Source: Peptococcaceae bacterium
GTDB lineage: Bacteria; Bacillota; Peptococcia; Peptococcales; Peptococcaceae
NCBI GenBank assembly: GCA_017399005.1
Contig: JAFQEO010000035.1
Location: 269,393 to 333,392, forward strand
Length of the DNA stretch: 64,000 bases
Direction: 5' to 3'
Shown: piece after piece, positions 26,076 through 35,648 of the stretch
Layout: each line of letters opens with the position of its first letter
Numbering within the stretch: position 1 is the first letter of the stretch
Notes under the pieces: model-generated
The model's database searches: none
Told to the model about the DNA's origin: nothing
What the model saw: only the letters and a program-made list of their open reading frames with translations
Position numbers and translations under genes: made by a program

Positions 26076-26573
26076 TTAAGAGCGGAAATTACTGAACTGT
26101 AACTCCACACCGTAATCCTGCCCCTTTAAAAAGGCAATTACAGCCTGCAAATCATCAATTTTTTTGCCGCTGACACGAATCTGATCGTCCTGCAGCTGCG
26201 CCTGCACTTTCACTTTCAGGTTTTTGATGTCTTTTGTGATTTTTTTTGCCACATCGGCATCAATGCCCTGTTTTACCTTGATACTCTGACGAACCATACC
26301 ACCGGCTGCCGGTTCCACTTTACCGTATTCCAGATTTTTAATAGCCACACCGCGTTTGATGAACTTGCCCTGCAGAATATCTACAATATTACGCATTCTG
26401 GTATCATCTTCGGTTACGATTTTGATAGCATTGCCGTTTTCAATCTCCACAGTGCTCTTTGTTCCTTTGAAATCGAAACGCTGAGTAATTTCTTTTACGG
26501 TCTGATTAACGGCATTGTTAACTTCCTGCATATCCACCTCGGATACAACGTCAAAACTTGGTTCTTTTGCCAT
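26076..26573 (-). CDS. yajQ: YajQ-family nucleotide-binding protein
   Basis: The 165-residue protein is full-length Yaj[20 protein letters not shown] at the N-terminus, [25 protein letters not shown], and the C-terminal [16 protein letters not shown] block ([19 protein letters not shown]) ending in LQFSNFR. YajQ proteins bind nucleotides, and some bind cyclic di-GMP. It lies between asnS and ccpN with short gaps. Confidence 0.96.
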   Translation of the reverse strand: MAKEPSFDVVSEVDMQEVNNAVNQTVKEITQRFDFKGTKSTVEIENGNAIKIVTEDDTRMRNIVDILQGKFIKRGVAIKNLEYGKVEPAAGGMVRQSIKVKQGIDADVAKKITKDIKNLKVKVQAQLQDDQIRVSGKKIDDLQAVIAFLKGQDYGVELQFSNFRS

Positions 26574-26657
26574 GCAGACTCCTCCTTACATTCATCTCAT
26601 TATCTATCTTCCGTTCTTCAGTTTCTGTTCTCTGTCTCTCGTCTTTTATAAACAGTT

Positions 26658-28043
26658 CTAAAATTCCGCACTGCGAACCACGCGCGGGAACGCAATTACA
26701 TCACGGATATTGCCGATGCCGCTCAGATACATAATCAGGCGTTCAAAGCCAAGCCCGAACCCAGCATGACGGGTTCCGCCATATCTGCGCAAATCCAGAT
26801 ACCACCAGTAATCCTCTGGATTCAGCTGCAGTTCTTGCATACGTGCCTCAAGCACATCCAGACGTTCTTCTCTCTGACTGCCGCCGATAATCTCCCCAAT
26901 GCCAGGTACCAGTAAATCCATAGCGGCTACTGTTTTTCCATCATCATTCAGACGCATATAGAAAGCCTTAATATCTTTTGGATAATCGGTGACAAATACC
27001 GGTTTTTTGAAATGCTGCTCGGTCAGATATCGTTCATGTTCGGTCTGTAAATCGATACCCCATTCAACAGGATATACAAATTCAGTATTGGCCTGTTTCA
27101 GAATCTCAATAGCCTCCGTATAAGTTACCCGGCCAAAGTCTGAATCTACAATATGCTGCAGACGTTCCAGCAGCTCTTTATCCACAAATTTATTGAAGAA
27201 CTCCATCTCTTCCGGCAGACGTTCCAGCGCTGTACGAATCAGATATTTCATCATGTCTTCTGCCAGTGCCATATTCTGTTCTAAATCAGCGAAAGCTATC
27301 TCCGGTTCCAGCATCCAGAATTCAGCCGCATGACGGGCTGTATTAGAGTTTTCCGCCCGGAATGTCGGCCCGAATGTATATACATTTCGAAATGCCATAG
27401 CAAAGGCTTCCGCATTCAGCTGGCCGCTCACCGTCAGGTTTGCCGCTTTACCAAAGAAGTCCTGAGTATAATCCACAGTTCCGTCTTCTCCAGTCGGCAC
27501 CTGATTTAAATCCAGCGTAGTCAACTGGAACATTTCACCGGCACCTTCGCAATCGCTGGCAGTAATAATCGGTGTATTTACATATACAAAGCCTTTTTCC
27601 TGAAAATACTGATGAATGGCATAAGCAAGCACCGAACGCAGACGGAACACTGCCGAAAAGGTATTGGTACGCGGGCGCAAATGTGCAATAGTACGCAGAT
27701 ACTCGAATGTGTGCCGTTTTTTCTGCAGCGGATAATCCGATGGACAGCTGCCTTCTACCACGATTTCTTTTGCTTTCAGTTCAAAAGCCTGCCCACTGCC
27801 CGGAGAAGCCACCAGTCGGCCGGTTACCACCAGTGCCGTGCTGATGCCCAGCTTGCAGATTTCTTCAAAGTTTGGCAGTTCCTCTTCAAACACAATCTGT
27901 AGATTCTGAAAAAAGCTGCCGTCATTTAACTCAATAAATCCAAATTTTTTGGAAGCACGGATGTTGCGAACCCAGCCTGCCACTTCCAGTTCCTGGTCCA
28001 GATACTTCTCTGGTGCACGGAAAATCTGTTTCAGTTCCGTCAT
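26658..28043 (-). CDS. asnS: Asparaginyl-tRNA synthetase
   Basis: The 461-residue class II synthetase has the OB-fold anticodon-binding domain ([22 protein letters not shown], residues 21-42), motif 2 ([24 protein letters not shown]) and motif 3 ([27 protein letters not shown]). [10 protein letters not shown] marks it as AsnRS rather than AspRS. It has its own promoter and heads an operon with yajQ and ccpN. Confidence 0.97.
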   Translation of the reverse strand: MTELKQIFRAPEKYLDQELEVAGWVRNIRASKKFGFIELNDGSFFQNLQIVFEEELPNFEEICKLGISTALVVTGRLVASPGSGQAFELKAKEIVVEGSCPSDYPLQKKRHTFEYLRTIAHLRPRTNTFSAVFRLRSVLAYAIHQYFQEKGFVYVNTPIITASDCEGAGEMFQLTTLDLNQVPTGEDGTVDYTQDFFGKAANLTVSGQLNAEAFAMAFRNVYTFGPTFRAENSNTARHAAEFWMLEPEIAFADLEQNMALAEDMMKYLIRTALERLPEEMEFFNKFVDKELLERLQHIVDSDFGRVTYTEAIEILKQANTEFVYPVEWGIDLQTEHERYLTEQHFKKPVFVTDYPKDIKAFYMRLNDDGKTVAAMDLLVPGIGEIIGGSQREERLDVLEARMQELQLNPEDYWWYLDLRRYGGTRHAGFGLGFERLIMYLSGIGNIRDVIAFPRVVRSAEF

Positions 28044-28124
28044 TTCACAAAACCTCCCGTTATCAGTTGTTATTACTATAAACTATCCCTGTACAAAACA
28101 GCTTATAACTCTCATATTATCTAT

Positions 28125-28154
28125 ATTGTACGCTATTATTGTGCATCATGTCAA
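28125..28154 (-). promoter_or_regulatory. Promoter of asnS operon
   Basis: TTGACA (28154-28149), an 18-base spacer and TACAAT (28130-28125) on the minus strand; the start lies about 75 bases before asnS. No T-box is visible in that short leader. Confidence 0.75.
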
Positions 28155-28226
28155 ATAAATGTGCGACATTATTCGTAAAAAGATGTTTTATTTGTAGCTA
28201 TATTCGTTGCGTTATTGAGCGGAAAC

Positions 28227-28263
28227 AAAAAAAGAGCCTGCCACTCTGCAGAGAGACAGACTC
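28227..28263 (-). terminator. Terminator of the azlCD operon
   Basis: On the minus strand a stem built around GAG-CTG ... CAG-CTC with an inner CTCTGCAGAG palindrome is followed by seven T residues. Confidence 0.8.
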
Positions 28264-28280
28264 CATTGTTCATCCTTCAT

Positions 28281-28592
28281 TTACAGAAACAGATACAACA
28301 CAAAATCCACAGCAACGGCTGCCAGTACGCAGACCATAATCTGACACTTGCGCATAGCAAGTACAATAGCCACTGCACCGCCGGCAATACCGATAATCGG
28401 ATTCATGTTATCCACCAGAAACACACCCGGGAAAATCAGAGCGGCCATAGCTGTATAAGGAATCAGTTTCAGAAATTTCTCGGTTCTGGAACCAAATTTC
28501 ATTTTATCCACCAGAACAGCCGGAATTGCGCGAGGAATATAGGTTACCGCCATCATCCCCGCAATCAGAAGAAAGATATCAGTTGATGCCAT
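28281..28592 (-). CDS. azlD: Branched-chain amino acid exporter subunit AzlD
   Basis: The 103-residue protein has four membrane segments and the AzlD motif TYIPRAIPAVLVDKMKFGSRTEKFLKLIPYTAMAALIFPG. AzlD is the small subunit of the two-part exporter with AzlC. The ATG at 28592 has GGAGG 9 bases upstream and overlaps the azlC end by 14 bases. Confidence 0.93.
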   Translation of the reverse strand: MASTDIFLLIAGMMAVTYIPRAIPAVLVDKMKFGSRTEKFLKLIPYTAMAALIFPGVFLVDNMNPIIGIAGGAVAIVLAMRKCQIMVCVLAAVAVDFVLYLFL

Positions 28593-29304
28593 CGGTATTG
28601 CCCTCCTCTTTCTCCTCATCTAATTCCACAAAAAACACGCCGATAAAGGCGCAGAGCAGTGTAGAAATAATCAGCGCCCAGCTGGAAGCCATAACCTGTG
28701 TCAGAACAGTATTGCACATTGCTGTCAGCAGTACCAGCACCGCCAGCTTCCAGTTTCCAGTCAGGTTTGGAAACAACAGACCGATAAACATGGCATACAG
28801 AGCAATGCCAAGGCTGGCAGTCACAATGGCCGGCAGAAAATCTGAAGCCACAGCACCAATCAGAGTTCCCGCATTCCATGACAGATAAGTCACTGTAATC
28901 AGCCCCAGAAAATACATCAGATTGCTGTTTTCTTTTGATTCGGTTGTAAAAATAGCAAAGGACTCATCCGTTACACCGAATGCGGCAAGTAAACGACCAG
29001 CCGTGCTGCCGTCCTGCATTTGATTCATCACACAGGTGCTCATAATCAGATGGCGCAGATTTAAAATAAAGGTAGCCACAATCATAGCAATAAGGCCGGC
29101 ACCCTGTTCATACATACCAACGGCCATCATCTGACTGGCACCAGCAAACACCGCAATAGACATACTGCAGGTTTCCAGCACTGAAAACCCTGCCTGACGC
29201 GCCATAATAGCATAAGCAATGCCCACTGGCACAAAGCCCAGAATAACCGGTAGACCAGAACGCATCCCAGTCATATAACTGGCTTTCCAGTTTTTGTTTG
29301 ACAT
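28579..29304 (-). CDS. azlC: Branched-chain amino acid exporter subunit AzlC
   Basis: The 241-residue membrane protein carries the AzlC signature GFVPVGIAYAIMARQAGFS...AGASQMMAVGM near residues 20-65 and ILNLRHLIMSTCV, with about six to eight helices. AzlCD exports branched-chain amino acids or analogues. It lies 18 bases after a hotdog thioesterase gene and overlaps azlD. Confidence 0.95.
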   Translation of the reverse strand: MSNKNWKASYMTGMRSGLPVILGFVPVGIAYAIMARQAGFSVLETCSMSIAVFAGASQMMAVGMYEQGAGLIAMIVATFILNLRHLIMSTCVMNQMQDGSTAGRLLAAFGVTDESFAIFTTESKENSNLMYFLGLITVTYLSWNAGTLIGAVASDFLPAIVTASLGIALYAMFIGLLFPNLTGNWKLAVLVLLTAMCNTVLTQVMASSWALIISTLLCAFIGVFFVELDEEKEEGNTDGIN

Positions 29305-29322
29305 AGTAGACGCTCCTTTTTC

Positions 29323-29808
29323 TTACTGATAACCGTTTTCACGCAGCTTAGCTGCATAATACTGCACAAAATCAGCAATTTCTACCTGGAAGGTACCCTG
29401 GCCGGTAGCCAGCAGTTCCTCCCGCTGATTTTTTACAGTACAGGTGCAATGGCATACTGCTTCACCATCCTGTGTAACAATAGCTTCTGCTTTAATCACA
29501 TCGCCTTTTCCGGCGTTTTTCAGATAACTGGTACTCATAGATGTAATGGATGCCACTTTATTTTTTGTCAGCACAGCCATTCCCATAGCAGCATCCATCA
29601 GTCCGGCAAACACGCCGCCGTGTACCACACCGGCTGTATTGTAATGCATTTTAGAAACCGGTACCTCCAGATCAGCAGAACCATCACCAAGCGCTGCAAA
29701 ATAAATATCCATGGTATCAAAAAATGCATTATTTTCTTCGGCATCCATAATATAACCAAACAGATGGCATGGTAAATCCCGATTCTCTACTTCACGAAAC
29801 ATTGTCAT
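29323..29808 (-). CDS. Hotdog-fold thioesterase, PaaI-like
   Basis: The 161-residue protein has a hotdog domain with the PaaI-type active-site segment NTAGVVHGGVFAGLMDAAMGMAV (around residues 66-88; His-Gly-Gly, and Asp in the helix) and the strand pattern SITSMSTSYLKNAGKGDVIKAEA. It probably hydrolyses an acyl-CoA; the substrate is unknown. AGGAGG lies before the ATG at 29808. It heads an operon with azlCD. Confidence 0.88.
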   Translation of the reverse strand: MTMFREVENRDLPCHLFGYIMDAEENNAFFDTMDIYFAALGDGSADLEVPVSKMHYNTAGVVHGGVFAGLMDAAMGMAVLTKNKVASITSMSTSYLKNAGKGDVIKAEAIVTQDGEAVCHCTCTVKNQREELLATGQGTFQVEIADFVQYYAAKLRENGYQ

Positions 29809-29971
29809 AACAAACTCTTCCTCCTGACTTGTTCTTATTCCTGTAATTTTATGAATTATCATCCTGTTAGTCATCTTCTCATAGTGCTTTTCATTGTATC
29901 ACACCAGATGCAATCCTTCCAGTATATTTATATCAATTTGCGGCACACTACTATCGAGGAGAGTGATATCC

Positions 29972-30103
29972 ATGGATGAAATCAGAAAAATTGACCGTCA
30001 TATGGGCACCTGGGGCTTTCTGCGCACCGGGTGGTGGGTTCTGCACATCGCTGCTATTGCCCTGATTTTCTGGCTTGGCATGTGGTTTGCCGGCGGTTAT
30101 TAA
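29972..30103 (+). CDS. 43-residue single-span membrane peptide
   Basis: The frame begins at ATG 29972, 8 to 10 bases after a GAGGAGAG site, and encodes MDEIRKIDRHMGTWGFLRTG, then WWVLHIAAIALIFWLGMWFAGGY. There is one Trp-rich membrane span near residues 20-40 and a charged N-terminus. It is the only plus-strand gene in this stretch and is followed by a good terminator. I cannot assign a function; the good ribosome-binding site and terminator argue that it is real. Confidence 0.7.
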   Translation: MDEIRKIDRHMGTWGFLRTGWWVLHIAAIALIFWLGMWFAGGY

Positions 30104-30118
30104 TCAACACAGACAGAA

Positions 30119-30178
30119 AAGAGCAATGCGTTCAGATTGCAATCCGTCATCTGTTCACATTGCTCTTTGTTTGTTTTA
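30119..30178 (+). terminator. Terminator of the small membrane peptide gene
   Basis: AAGAGCAATG pairs with CATTGCTCTT across a partly self-paired loop and is followed by TTTGTTTGTTTT. Confidence 0.75.
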
Positions 30179-30206
30179 TACCATTCTTTTGTTTCGGTTT
30201 GAACAA

Positions 30207-31454
30207 TTATTCTGCTGCGTCAGACAGATTGGTTTCCGACAGAATCACTTCATCGGCACTGCGGCGACGTTCCGGTTTATCTTTCCCGTACATGATGATT
30301 CTCTCAGTATTGGCAACCGCATCAGCAATCAGAGTTCGCAGATCCAGTTTTTCCTCTTCTTTTTCGCAGGCATCCACTTTCGGTCTGGTTTTTGGTTCTT
30401 TCGGCACGAATACGGTACAGCAGTCCTCATAAGGCAGAATGGATGTCTCATAAGTGTCAATCTGTTGTGCCAGACGAATAATTTCTTCTTTCTCCATCGT
30501 GATACATGGGCGCAGAATCGGCATAGTCGCTACATTATTAATCGCGTAGATGCTTTCCATAGTCTGGCTTGCCACCTGCCCCAGATTATCACCAGTAAAA
30601 ATAGCCAGACAGTCACGCTGACGTGCAATCTCTTCGGCAATACGTACCATTATACGGCGCATAATCGGGATACGCATATTATCGTGGCAGTAATGGGCAA
30701 TTTCTTCCTGAATTTTGGTGAATGGCACCATATGCACAACCACACGGTTAGAGTATTTGGCCATTCGTTTTGCCAGTTCCAGTACTTTTTCCTTTGCCTG
30801 TTCACTGGTATATGGATAGCTGTGGAAATGCACAGCCTCCACAGTTACACCGCGTTTCATCGCCAGCCACCCGGCAACCGGACTGTCGATACCACCGGAT
30901 AACAGTACCACACCTCTGCCACTGCTGCCAACCGGCAGCCCGCGCAGCCCCGGATAACTGCGGGTGTAGATGTAAGTTCCATCGGTACGGATTTCCAGCA
31001 GCAGGTCTATATCATAATGATGCAGATCTGCTTTCAGCCCCGGCACATTCTTCAGCATATGCGCAGCGATAATCTGCTGCATTTCCGGAGAAGTCACCGG
31101 GAATTTTTTATTAGCACGCTTTACGCTGACACGGAAACGGCTTGGCCCGTCAATCGCAGCGCGCAGTTCCTCCAGCGCAGTGGCTTTGATTTCTTCCAGT
31201 TCAAATCCGGTTTTACGGGCAGGGCTGTAAGAAGAAATGCCGAATACATGATTCAGCGAATCATAAAACAGCTCCGGTGCACGGCCTTCCAGTTTCAGGT
31301 ACAAACGACCCATTTCACGCTCAATCACCGGTGTAATATCCAGATCTGTCTTTACCTGTTCCTTGATATTATGCACCAGACGATTTAAAAAATCTTTCTG
31401 GTTTTTCCCTTTCAGCGCAATTTCCGCATATCGGATAACAATATGATCGTACAT
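30207..31454 (-). CDS. thiI: tRNA 4-thiouridine synthase ThiI
   Basis: The 415-residue protein has the N-terminal ferredoxin-like and THUMP domains (residues about 5-165) and a PP-loop ATP pyrophosphatase domain (VVLLSGGIDSPVAGWLAMKRG near 183-203). It ends without the rhodanese domain found in E. coli, as in other Firmicutes where a separate sulfurtransferase is used. It makes s4U8 in tRNA and may supply sulfur for thiamin. It is cotranscribed with the DEAD-box helicase 14 bases upstream. Confidence 0.96.
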   Translation of the reverse strand: MYDHIVIRYAEIALKGKNQKDFLNRLVHNIKEQVKTDLDITPVIEREMGRLYLKLEGRAPELFYDSLNHVFGISSYSPARKTGFELEEIKATALEELRAAIDGPSRFRVSVKRANKKFPVTSPEMQQIIAAHMLKNVPGLKADLHHYDIDLLLEIRTDGTYIYTRSYPGLRGLPVGSSGRGVVLLSGGIDSPVAGWLAMKRGVTVEAVHFHSYPYTSEQAKEKVLELAKRMAKYSNRVVVHMVPFTKIQEEIAHYCHDNMRIPIMRRIMVRIAEEIARQRDCLAIFTGDNLGQVASQTMESIYAINNVATMPILRPCITMEKEEIIRLAQQIDTYETSILPYEDCCTVFVPKEPKTRPKVDACEKEEEKLDLRTLIADAVANTERIIMYGKDKPERRRSADEVILSETNLSDAAE

Positions 31455-31468
31455 AGGAATCTCCCCTG

Positions 31469-33067
31469 TTATTCAGCAGATTTGTTTTTCTTGTAGCTTT
31501 TTTTGCCGTCACGGCTGTAAGTTTTATGTTTTCCAGCTTTATTGCTATACTCTTTCTTTCCGGCATCTTTTTTGAAAACATCCTTTTTGCTGAAGTCTTT
31601 TTTGCCAAAGTCCTTCTTCATGCCGTCTTTTCTGTATTTGCCATCGCGATTTCCACCGCGTTCCTCATTGCGATTGTATTTTCCGTGGCCGCCTTTTCCT
31701 CTGCCGCCATCTCTTCTTGGTTCTTTCAGACGTTTTACATAGATTGGACGTTCCGCCGACAGATGGATTTCCTCCATATCAGCCTCGTGATCACTGTCAC
31801 CGGCCATCAGTTCCAGAGCGGCAGCCACAACATCTACACTGCCGTATTCCTGAATCAGGTCATTGGCAAATTCCTGATAATCCAGCACACGGCCTTCTTT
31901 AATAGCTGTCACAATTTTTCCGAACAGGATATCCTGTTTTTTCTGGCGGCTGTCCTGTGCAGAAGGCAGTTTTGTTCGAGTCAGTTTACGCTGGATGGTT
32001 TTTTCAATCACTTTCAGATGAGGCAGTTCACGCGGTTCCACAAAAGTCAGCGCAATCCCCTCTTTGCCGGCACGGCCGGTACGACCAATACGATGTACAT
32101 AGTTGTCGATTTCCTGCGGCAGGTCAAAATTAAACACATGACTCACACCAGTAATATCCAGCCCGCGTGCTGCCACATCAGTAGCAACCAGAATAGAAAT
32201 CTGACCGTTACGGAATTTGTTCATAACGATATCACGATGGCGCTGGGTTAAATCTCCATGCAGACCTTCCGCCTGATAACCCAGTTTCTGCAGCGCTTCT
32301 GTCAGTTCATCCACACGGCGTTTTGTACGACCGAATACCATAGCCAGCTCTGGATTATGGATATCCAGCAGACGGCATAACAGCTTGAATTTTTCCTGCT
32401 CTGGCACTTCAAAGTACTGCTGTTCAATGGATGGCACCGTCAGTTCCTGTGCTTTCACTTTCACCAGTACCGGTTCTTTCATGAATTTATTGGCAATCGC
32501 TTTGATTTCATCTTTCATAGTAGCGGAGAACATCATGGTCTGGCGTTCTTCCGGGCAGGCTGCCAGAATTGTTTCGATATCTTCTAAAAAACCCATATTC
32601 AGCATTTCATCAGCTTCATCCAGCACAATCATTTTCAGATTATCTAACCGGATAGTTTTACGGTTCATATGATCCATCAGACGGCCTGGTGTTGCCACAA
32701 TCACCTGTGGACGACCCTTCAGTTCACGAATCTGACGGTTGATGTCCTGCCCGCCATAAACTGCTACCGACTTCATGCGCAGATACTTGCTTAATTTCTT
32801 AACTTCTTTCTCTACCTGCATACACAGTTCACGGGTCGGGGTCAAAATAAGAACCTGAACCACCGGTTCACTACCTAACAGCTGCAGAAATGGAATCGTG
32901 AACGCTGCTGTTTTTCCAGTACCGGTCTGAGCCTGTCCTATCACATCCTGACCGGTCAAAGCAACTGGAATCGCCTGTTCCTGAATCGGTGTCGCTTCTG
33001 TGAAGCCCATATCCTGAATAGCTTTTAAAATTTCTTCTTTCAGATTTAATGTCTCAAAATTTAACAT
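31469..33067 (-). CDS. DEAD-box ATP-dependent RNA helicase (CshA/DeaD type)
   Basis: The 532-residue protein has every DEAD-box motif: Q motif (ATPIQEQAIPVAL), AQTGTGKT, PTRELC, TPGRLMDH, DEAD, SAT, ARGLDITGV and HRIGRTGRAG. After the helicase core an RNA-binding-like region (about 380-440) is followed by a very basic tail of about 85 residues with repeated GKK-D/F-KK and RGG-like units. It probably acts in mRNA decay and ribosome assembly, as CshA does. Confidence 0.95.
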   Translation of the reverse strand: MLNFETLNLKEEILKAIQDMGFTEATPIQEQAIPVALTGQDVIGQAQTGTGKTAAFTIPFLQLLGSEPVVQVLILTPTRELCMQVEKEVKKLSKYLRMKSVAVYGGQDINRQIRELKGRPQVIVATPGRLMDHMNRKTIRLDNLKMIVLDEADEMLNMGFLEDIETILAACPEERQTMMFSATMKDEIKAIANKFMKEPVLVKVKAQELTVPSIEQQYFEVPEQEKFKLLCRLLDIHNPELAMVFGRTKRRVDELTEALQKLGYQAEGLHGDLTQRHRDIVMNKFRNGQISILVATDVAARGLDITGVSHVFNFDLPQEIDNYVHRIGRTGRAGKEGIALTFVEPRELPHLKVIEKTIQRKLTRTKLPSAQDSRQKKQDILFGKIVTAIKEGRVLDYQEFANDLIQEYGSVDVVAAALELMAGDSDHEADMEEIHLSAERPIYVKRLKEPRRDGGRGKGGHGKYNRNEERGGNRDGKYRKDGMKKDFGKKDFSKKDVFKKDAGKKEYSNKAGKHKTYSRDGKKSYKKNKSAE

Positions 33068-33146
33068 CAGATACCTCTTTACCTGTTAATATAGTCATAC
33101 ATAGCAGTGCAAAATAAGCCCATACGGAAAAATGCACTATCTTTAT

Positions 33147-33175
33147 AGTTTATATGAGTTCCTATAAAAAAACAA
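33147..33175 (-). promoter_or_regulatory. Possible promoter of DEAD helicase-thiI operon
   Basis: TTGTTT (33175-33170), a 17-base spacer and TAAACT (33152-33147) on the minus strand, leaving a 5' leader of about 70 bases. Confidence 0.5.
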
Positions 33176-33232
33176 TTTTTTTCATATCATTATTGCTTAT
33201 ATCATCTATATTTATAAAACGGTTAGTGCTGT

Positions 33233-33262
33233 AAAAAAGGACATCTCTGTTACAGAGACATC
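33233..33262 (-). terminator. Terminator of the maf-to-rodA shape operon
   Basis: TCTCTG and CAGAGA arms extended by GGA/TCC are followed on the minus strand by six T residues, about 55 bases after rodA. Confidence 0.8.
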
Positions 33263-33316
33263 CTCCTTGTTTTCTGTTTTATAGACTTACTATTTTGCAG
33301 TAGTTACCGCATAGCA

Positions 33317-34480
33317 TTAAAATATCAGCCTCTGTCTGTGTACATAAATATTCTGCAGAAGGGCTATTCCAACCAGATTCGTCAGCATAGAACTCCCCCC
33401 GTAACTGACGAACGGCAGCGGAATCCCGGTAACCGGCATCAGACCCATGGTCATTCCGGCATTTTCGAGAATATGGAACAGATACATACTAACAATTCCG
33501 GCCGCCACCAGTGCACCGTACAAATCTTTCGACAACATAGCTACCCGCAGACCGCGAAACAGCAGAAATGCGTACAGCAAAAGCAGTGCACAGGCTCCGA
33601 TAAAGCCCAGTTCCTCCGAGAGCACCGCAAAAATAAAGTCGGTCCACTGCTCCGGCATAAATGCCCCGCTGCTCTGGCTGCCCATATGCAGACCTTCACC
33701 CCAGAGCCCGCCGTTACCAATAGCAATCTTGGACTGTGCCACATTATACCCCGCACCACGCGGGTCTAATGACGGATCAAACAATACTAAAAAGCGGTTC
33801 AGCTGATAGGTTTTCAGCGGACACCACCAGTTGAATTTCCAGACACCAATCAGATATATAATCAGTGCCAGCGTACTGCCGCCAAAGAGCCCCAGCAAAA
33901 TCTTTCGATTAGCTCCGGCAATCAGCAGCATCCCTACCATGATAAAAATAAATACCAGCGAGCTGCCTAAATCAGGCTGCATCATCAGTAACAGCACCGG
34001 CGGCACCATAAATAAAATACACGGTATCAGCTCCTGGAATGTCTGTAAATTCTCACGACGCGCCGATAAAAACTGGGCATAACTCAGAATCATAAGAATT
34101 TTACAGAATTCTGCCGGCTGCAGAGTAAAGCCGCCAATCGCAAACCAGCCCTTTGCCCCGCCACGTTCTACACCGATAATCAATACTGCCACCAGCAATA
34201 CCATAGAGGCAATATAAAATTCCTTTGGATAGTTCTTCAGCACACTGTAATCAAATTTCAACAGCGCAAACACTGCCACTGTACCAATTCCCACAAACAG
34301 CAGCTGTTTCATTACATAGTTGCTTTCCTTGCTGGCTGCAGCACTGTCCAGCACAAACAGACCCAGCACAATAATTACGGTAACAGTAAGTAACATACTG
34401 AAATCCATTTTTTTCAACAGTCGATAAAAATTCTGCATAAGTGCCGTGCCACAGCTCCTTTCCTTCTGAGTCTTCTGCAA
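33317..34480 (-). CDS. rodA: Rod shape-determining peptidoglycan glycosyltransferase RodA
   Basis: The protein (387 residues from a TTG start at 34480 with GAGGA upstream; Met15 at 34438 is the alternative) is a SEDS membrane protein with about ten helices. It has GGAKGWFAIGGFTLQPAEFCKILMI, QPDLGSSLVF and the C-terminal GIPLPFVSYGGSSML signature. RodA polymerises glycan strands with the transpeptidase PBP2 (mrdA), encoded in the same operon. It is the last gene. Confidence 0.95.
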   Translation of the reverse strand: MQKTQKERSCGTALMQNFYRLLKKMDFSMLLTVTVIIVLGLFVLDSAAASKESNYVMKQLLFVGIGTVAVFALLKFDYSVLKNYPKEFYIASMVLLVAVLIIGVERGGAKGWFAIGGFTLQPAEFCKILMILSYAQFLSARRENLQTFQELIPCILFMVPPVLLLMMQPDLGSSLVFIFIMVGMLLIAGANRKILLGLFGGSTLALIIYLIGVWKFNWWCPLKTYQLNRFLVLFDPSLDPRGAGYNVAQSKIAIGNGGLWGEGLHMGSQSSGAFMPEQWTDFIFAVLSEELGFIGACALLLLYAFLLFRGLRVAMLSKDLYGALVAAGIVSMYLFHILENAGMTMGLMPVTGIPLPFVSYGGSSMLTNLVGIALLQNIYVHRQRLIF

Positions 34481-34538
34481 TGCCCGTCCTCAGGCATCAC
34501 AAAATTCTCTCTTCCGTCCATCAAAACAGATAATCTTA

Positions 34539-34808
34539 TTAGTTTCCTGCATTGCGTTTTACGCTGGATACCGGAATATTCACTTCCAGCATGGTCATAT
34601 TATCCTGCTCTGCCATCTGCACATCCAGAGCCGCTTCGTCAAAATCCATATATTTGGAGATAACCTGTACTAAGTCACGGCGCAGATCTTCCATCATACT
34701 TGGAGATACGCTGGCACGGTCATGAATCAGTACCAGTTTAAGACGGTCTTTTGCCAGATCTTTGCTGGCTTTCTCACTGCCAAACAGTCTTTGTAAAAAA
34801 CTTGCCAT
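34539..34808 (-). CDS. minE: Cell division topological specificity factor MinE
   Basis: The 89-residue protein has the N-terminal membrane-targeting helix (SFLQRLFG), the MinD-activating segment AKDRLKLVLIHDR (residues 19-31) and the C-terminal dimer domain. MinE drives MinD off the membrane so that the Min system oscillates. It lies 11 bases after minD. MinE is found mainly in diderms and some clostridia, which supports a Negativicutes assignment. Confidence 0.96.
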   Translation of the reverse strand: MASFLQRLFGSEKASKDLAKDRLKLVLIHDRASVSPSMMEDLRRDLVQVISKYMDFDEAALDVQMAEQDNMTMLEVNIPVSSVKRNAGN

Positions 34809-34819
34809 CTTACGTCCTC

Positions 34820-35614
34820 CTAGTTCCCTTTAAACAGTTTTTTCAGTTTTGCAAAGAAGCCTTCTTCCACTTCCAGATTCATCAGCGGCACATCTTCACC
34901 CAGAATACGTTTTACAATGTTGCGATATGCCTGGCCTGCTCTGGACTGCTGATCCAGCACGGTTGGCTCGCCCCGGTTAGTGGAGATGACAATATTGTCA
35001 TCATCCGGAATAACGCCCAGCAGTTTGATTGCCAGAATTTCCAGAATATCATCCACGCTCATCATATCGCCCTGGCGCACCATATTTGGACGTACACGGT
35101 TCAGGACCAATTGCGGATTGCCCAGACCATTTGCTTCCAGCAGACCGATAATACGGTCCGCATCACGCACAGCAGACACTTCCGGGTTCGTTACCACGAT
35201 GGCTTTATCCGCACCGGCAATAGCATTTTTGAAACCCTGTTCAATACCGGCAGGACAATCCACGATAATATAATCCACTTCCTGTTTCAGTTCGGCACAG
35301 ATTGCACGAACCTGGTCTTCTGTCACAGCGCTTTTATCTTTTGTCTGTGCCGCAGGAATCAGATACAGTTCCGGATAGCGTTTATCTTTGATCATACCCT
35401 GTTTCAGCTTGCAGTGACCCTGTGCAATATCTACAATGTCATACACAATACGGTTTTCCAGACCCATAACCACATCCAGATTGCGCAGCCCGATATCAGT
35501 ATCCATCAATACAACTTTTTTTCCCTGTGCCGCTAAACCGGTACCAATATTTGCAGCAGTAGTGGTTTTCCCTACGCCGCCTTTCCCCGATGTTACTACA
35601 ATTACTTCACCCAT
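34820..35614 (-). CDS. minD: Septum site-determining ATPase MinD
   Basis: The 264-residue ParA-type ATPase has a deviant Walker A (KGGVGKT, 11-17), DTDIGLRNLDVVMGLE, DCPAGIE and the C-terminal amphipathic membrane-targeting helix FFAKLKKLFKG. It recruits MinC to the membrane away from midcell. The ATG at 35614 is chosen for its GGAGG site; a longer in-frame start lacks one. Confidence 0.97.
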   Translation of the reverse strand: MGEVIVVTSGKGGVGKTTTAANIGTGLAAQGKKVVLMDTDIGLRNLDVVMGLENRIVYDIVDIAQGHCKLKQGMIKDKRYPELYLIPAAQTKDKSAVTEDQVRAICAELKQEVDYIIVDCPAGIEQGFKNAIAGADKAIVVTNPEVSAVRDADRIIGLLEANGLGNPQLVLNRVRPNMVRQGDMMSVDDILEILAIKLLGVIPDDDNIVISTNRGEPTVLDQQSRAGQAYRNIVKRILGEDVPLMNLEVEEGFFAKLKKLFKGN

Positions 35615-35648
35615 GTGAAAGCCTCCATTCTTTTTCGCACTTTGTATA

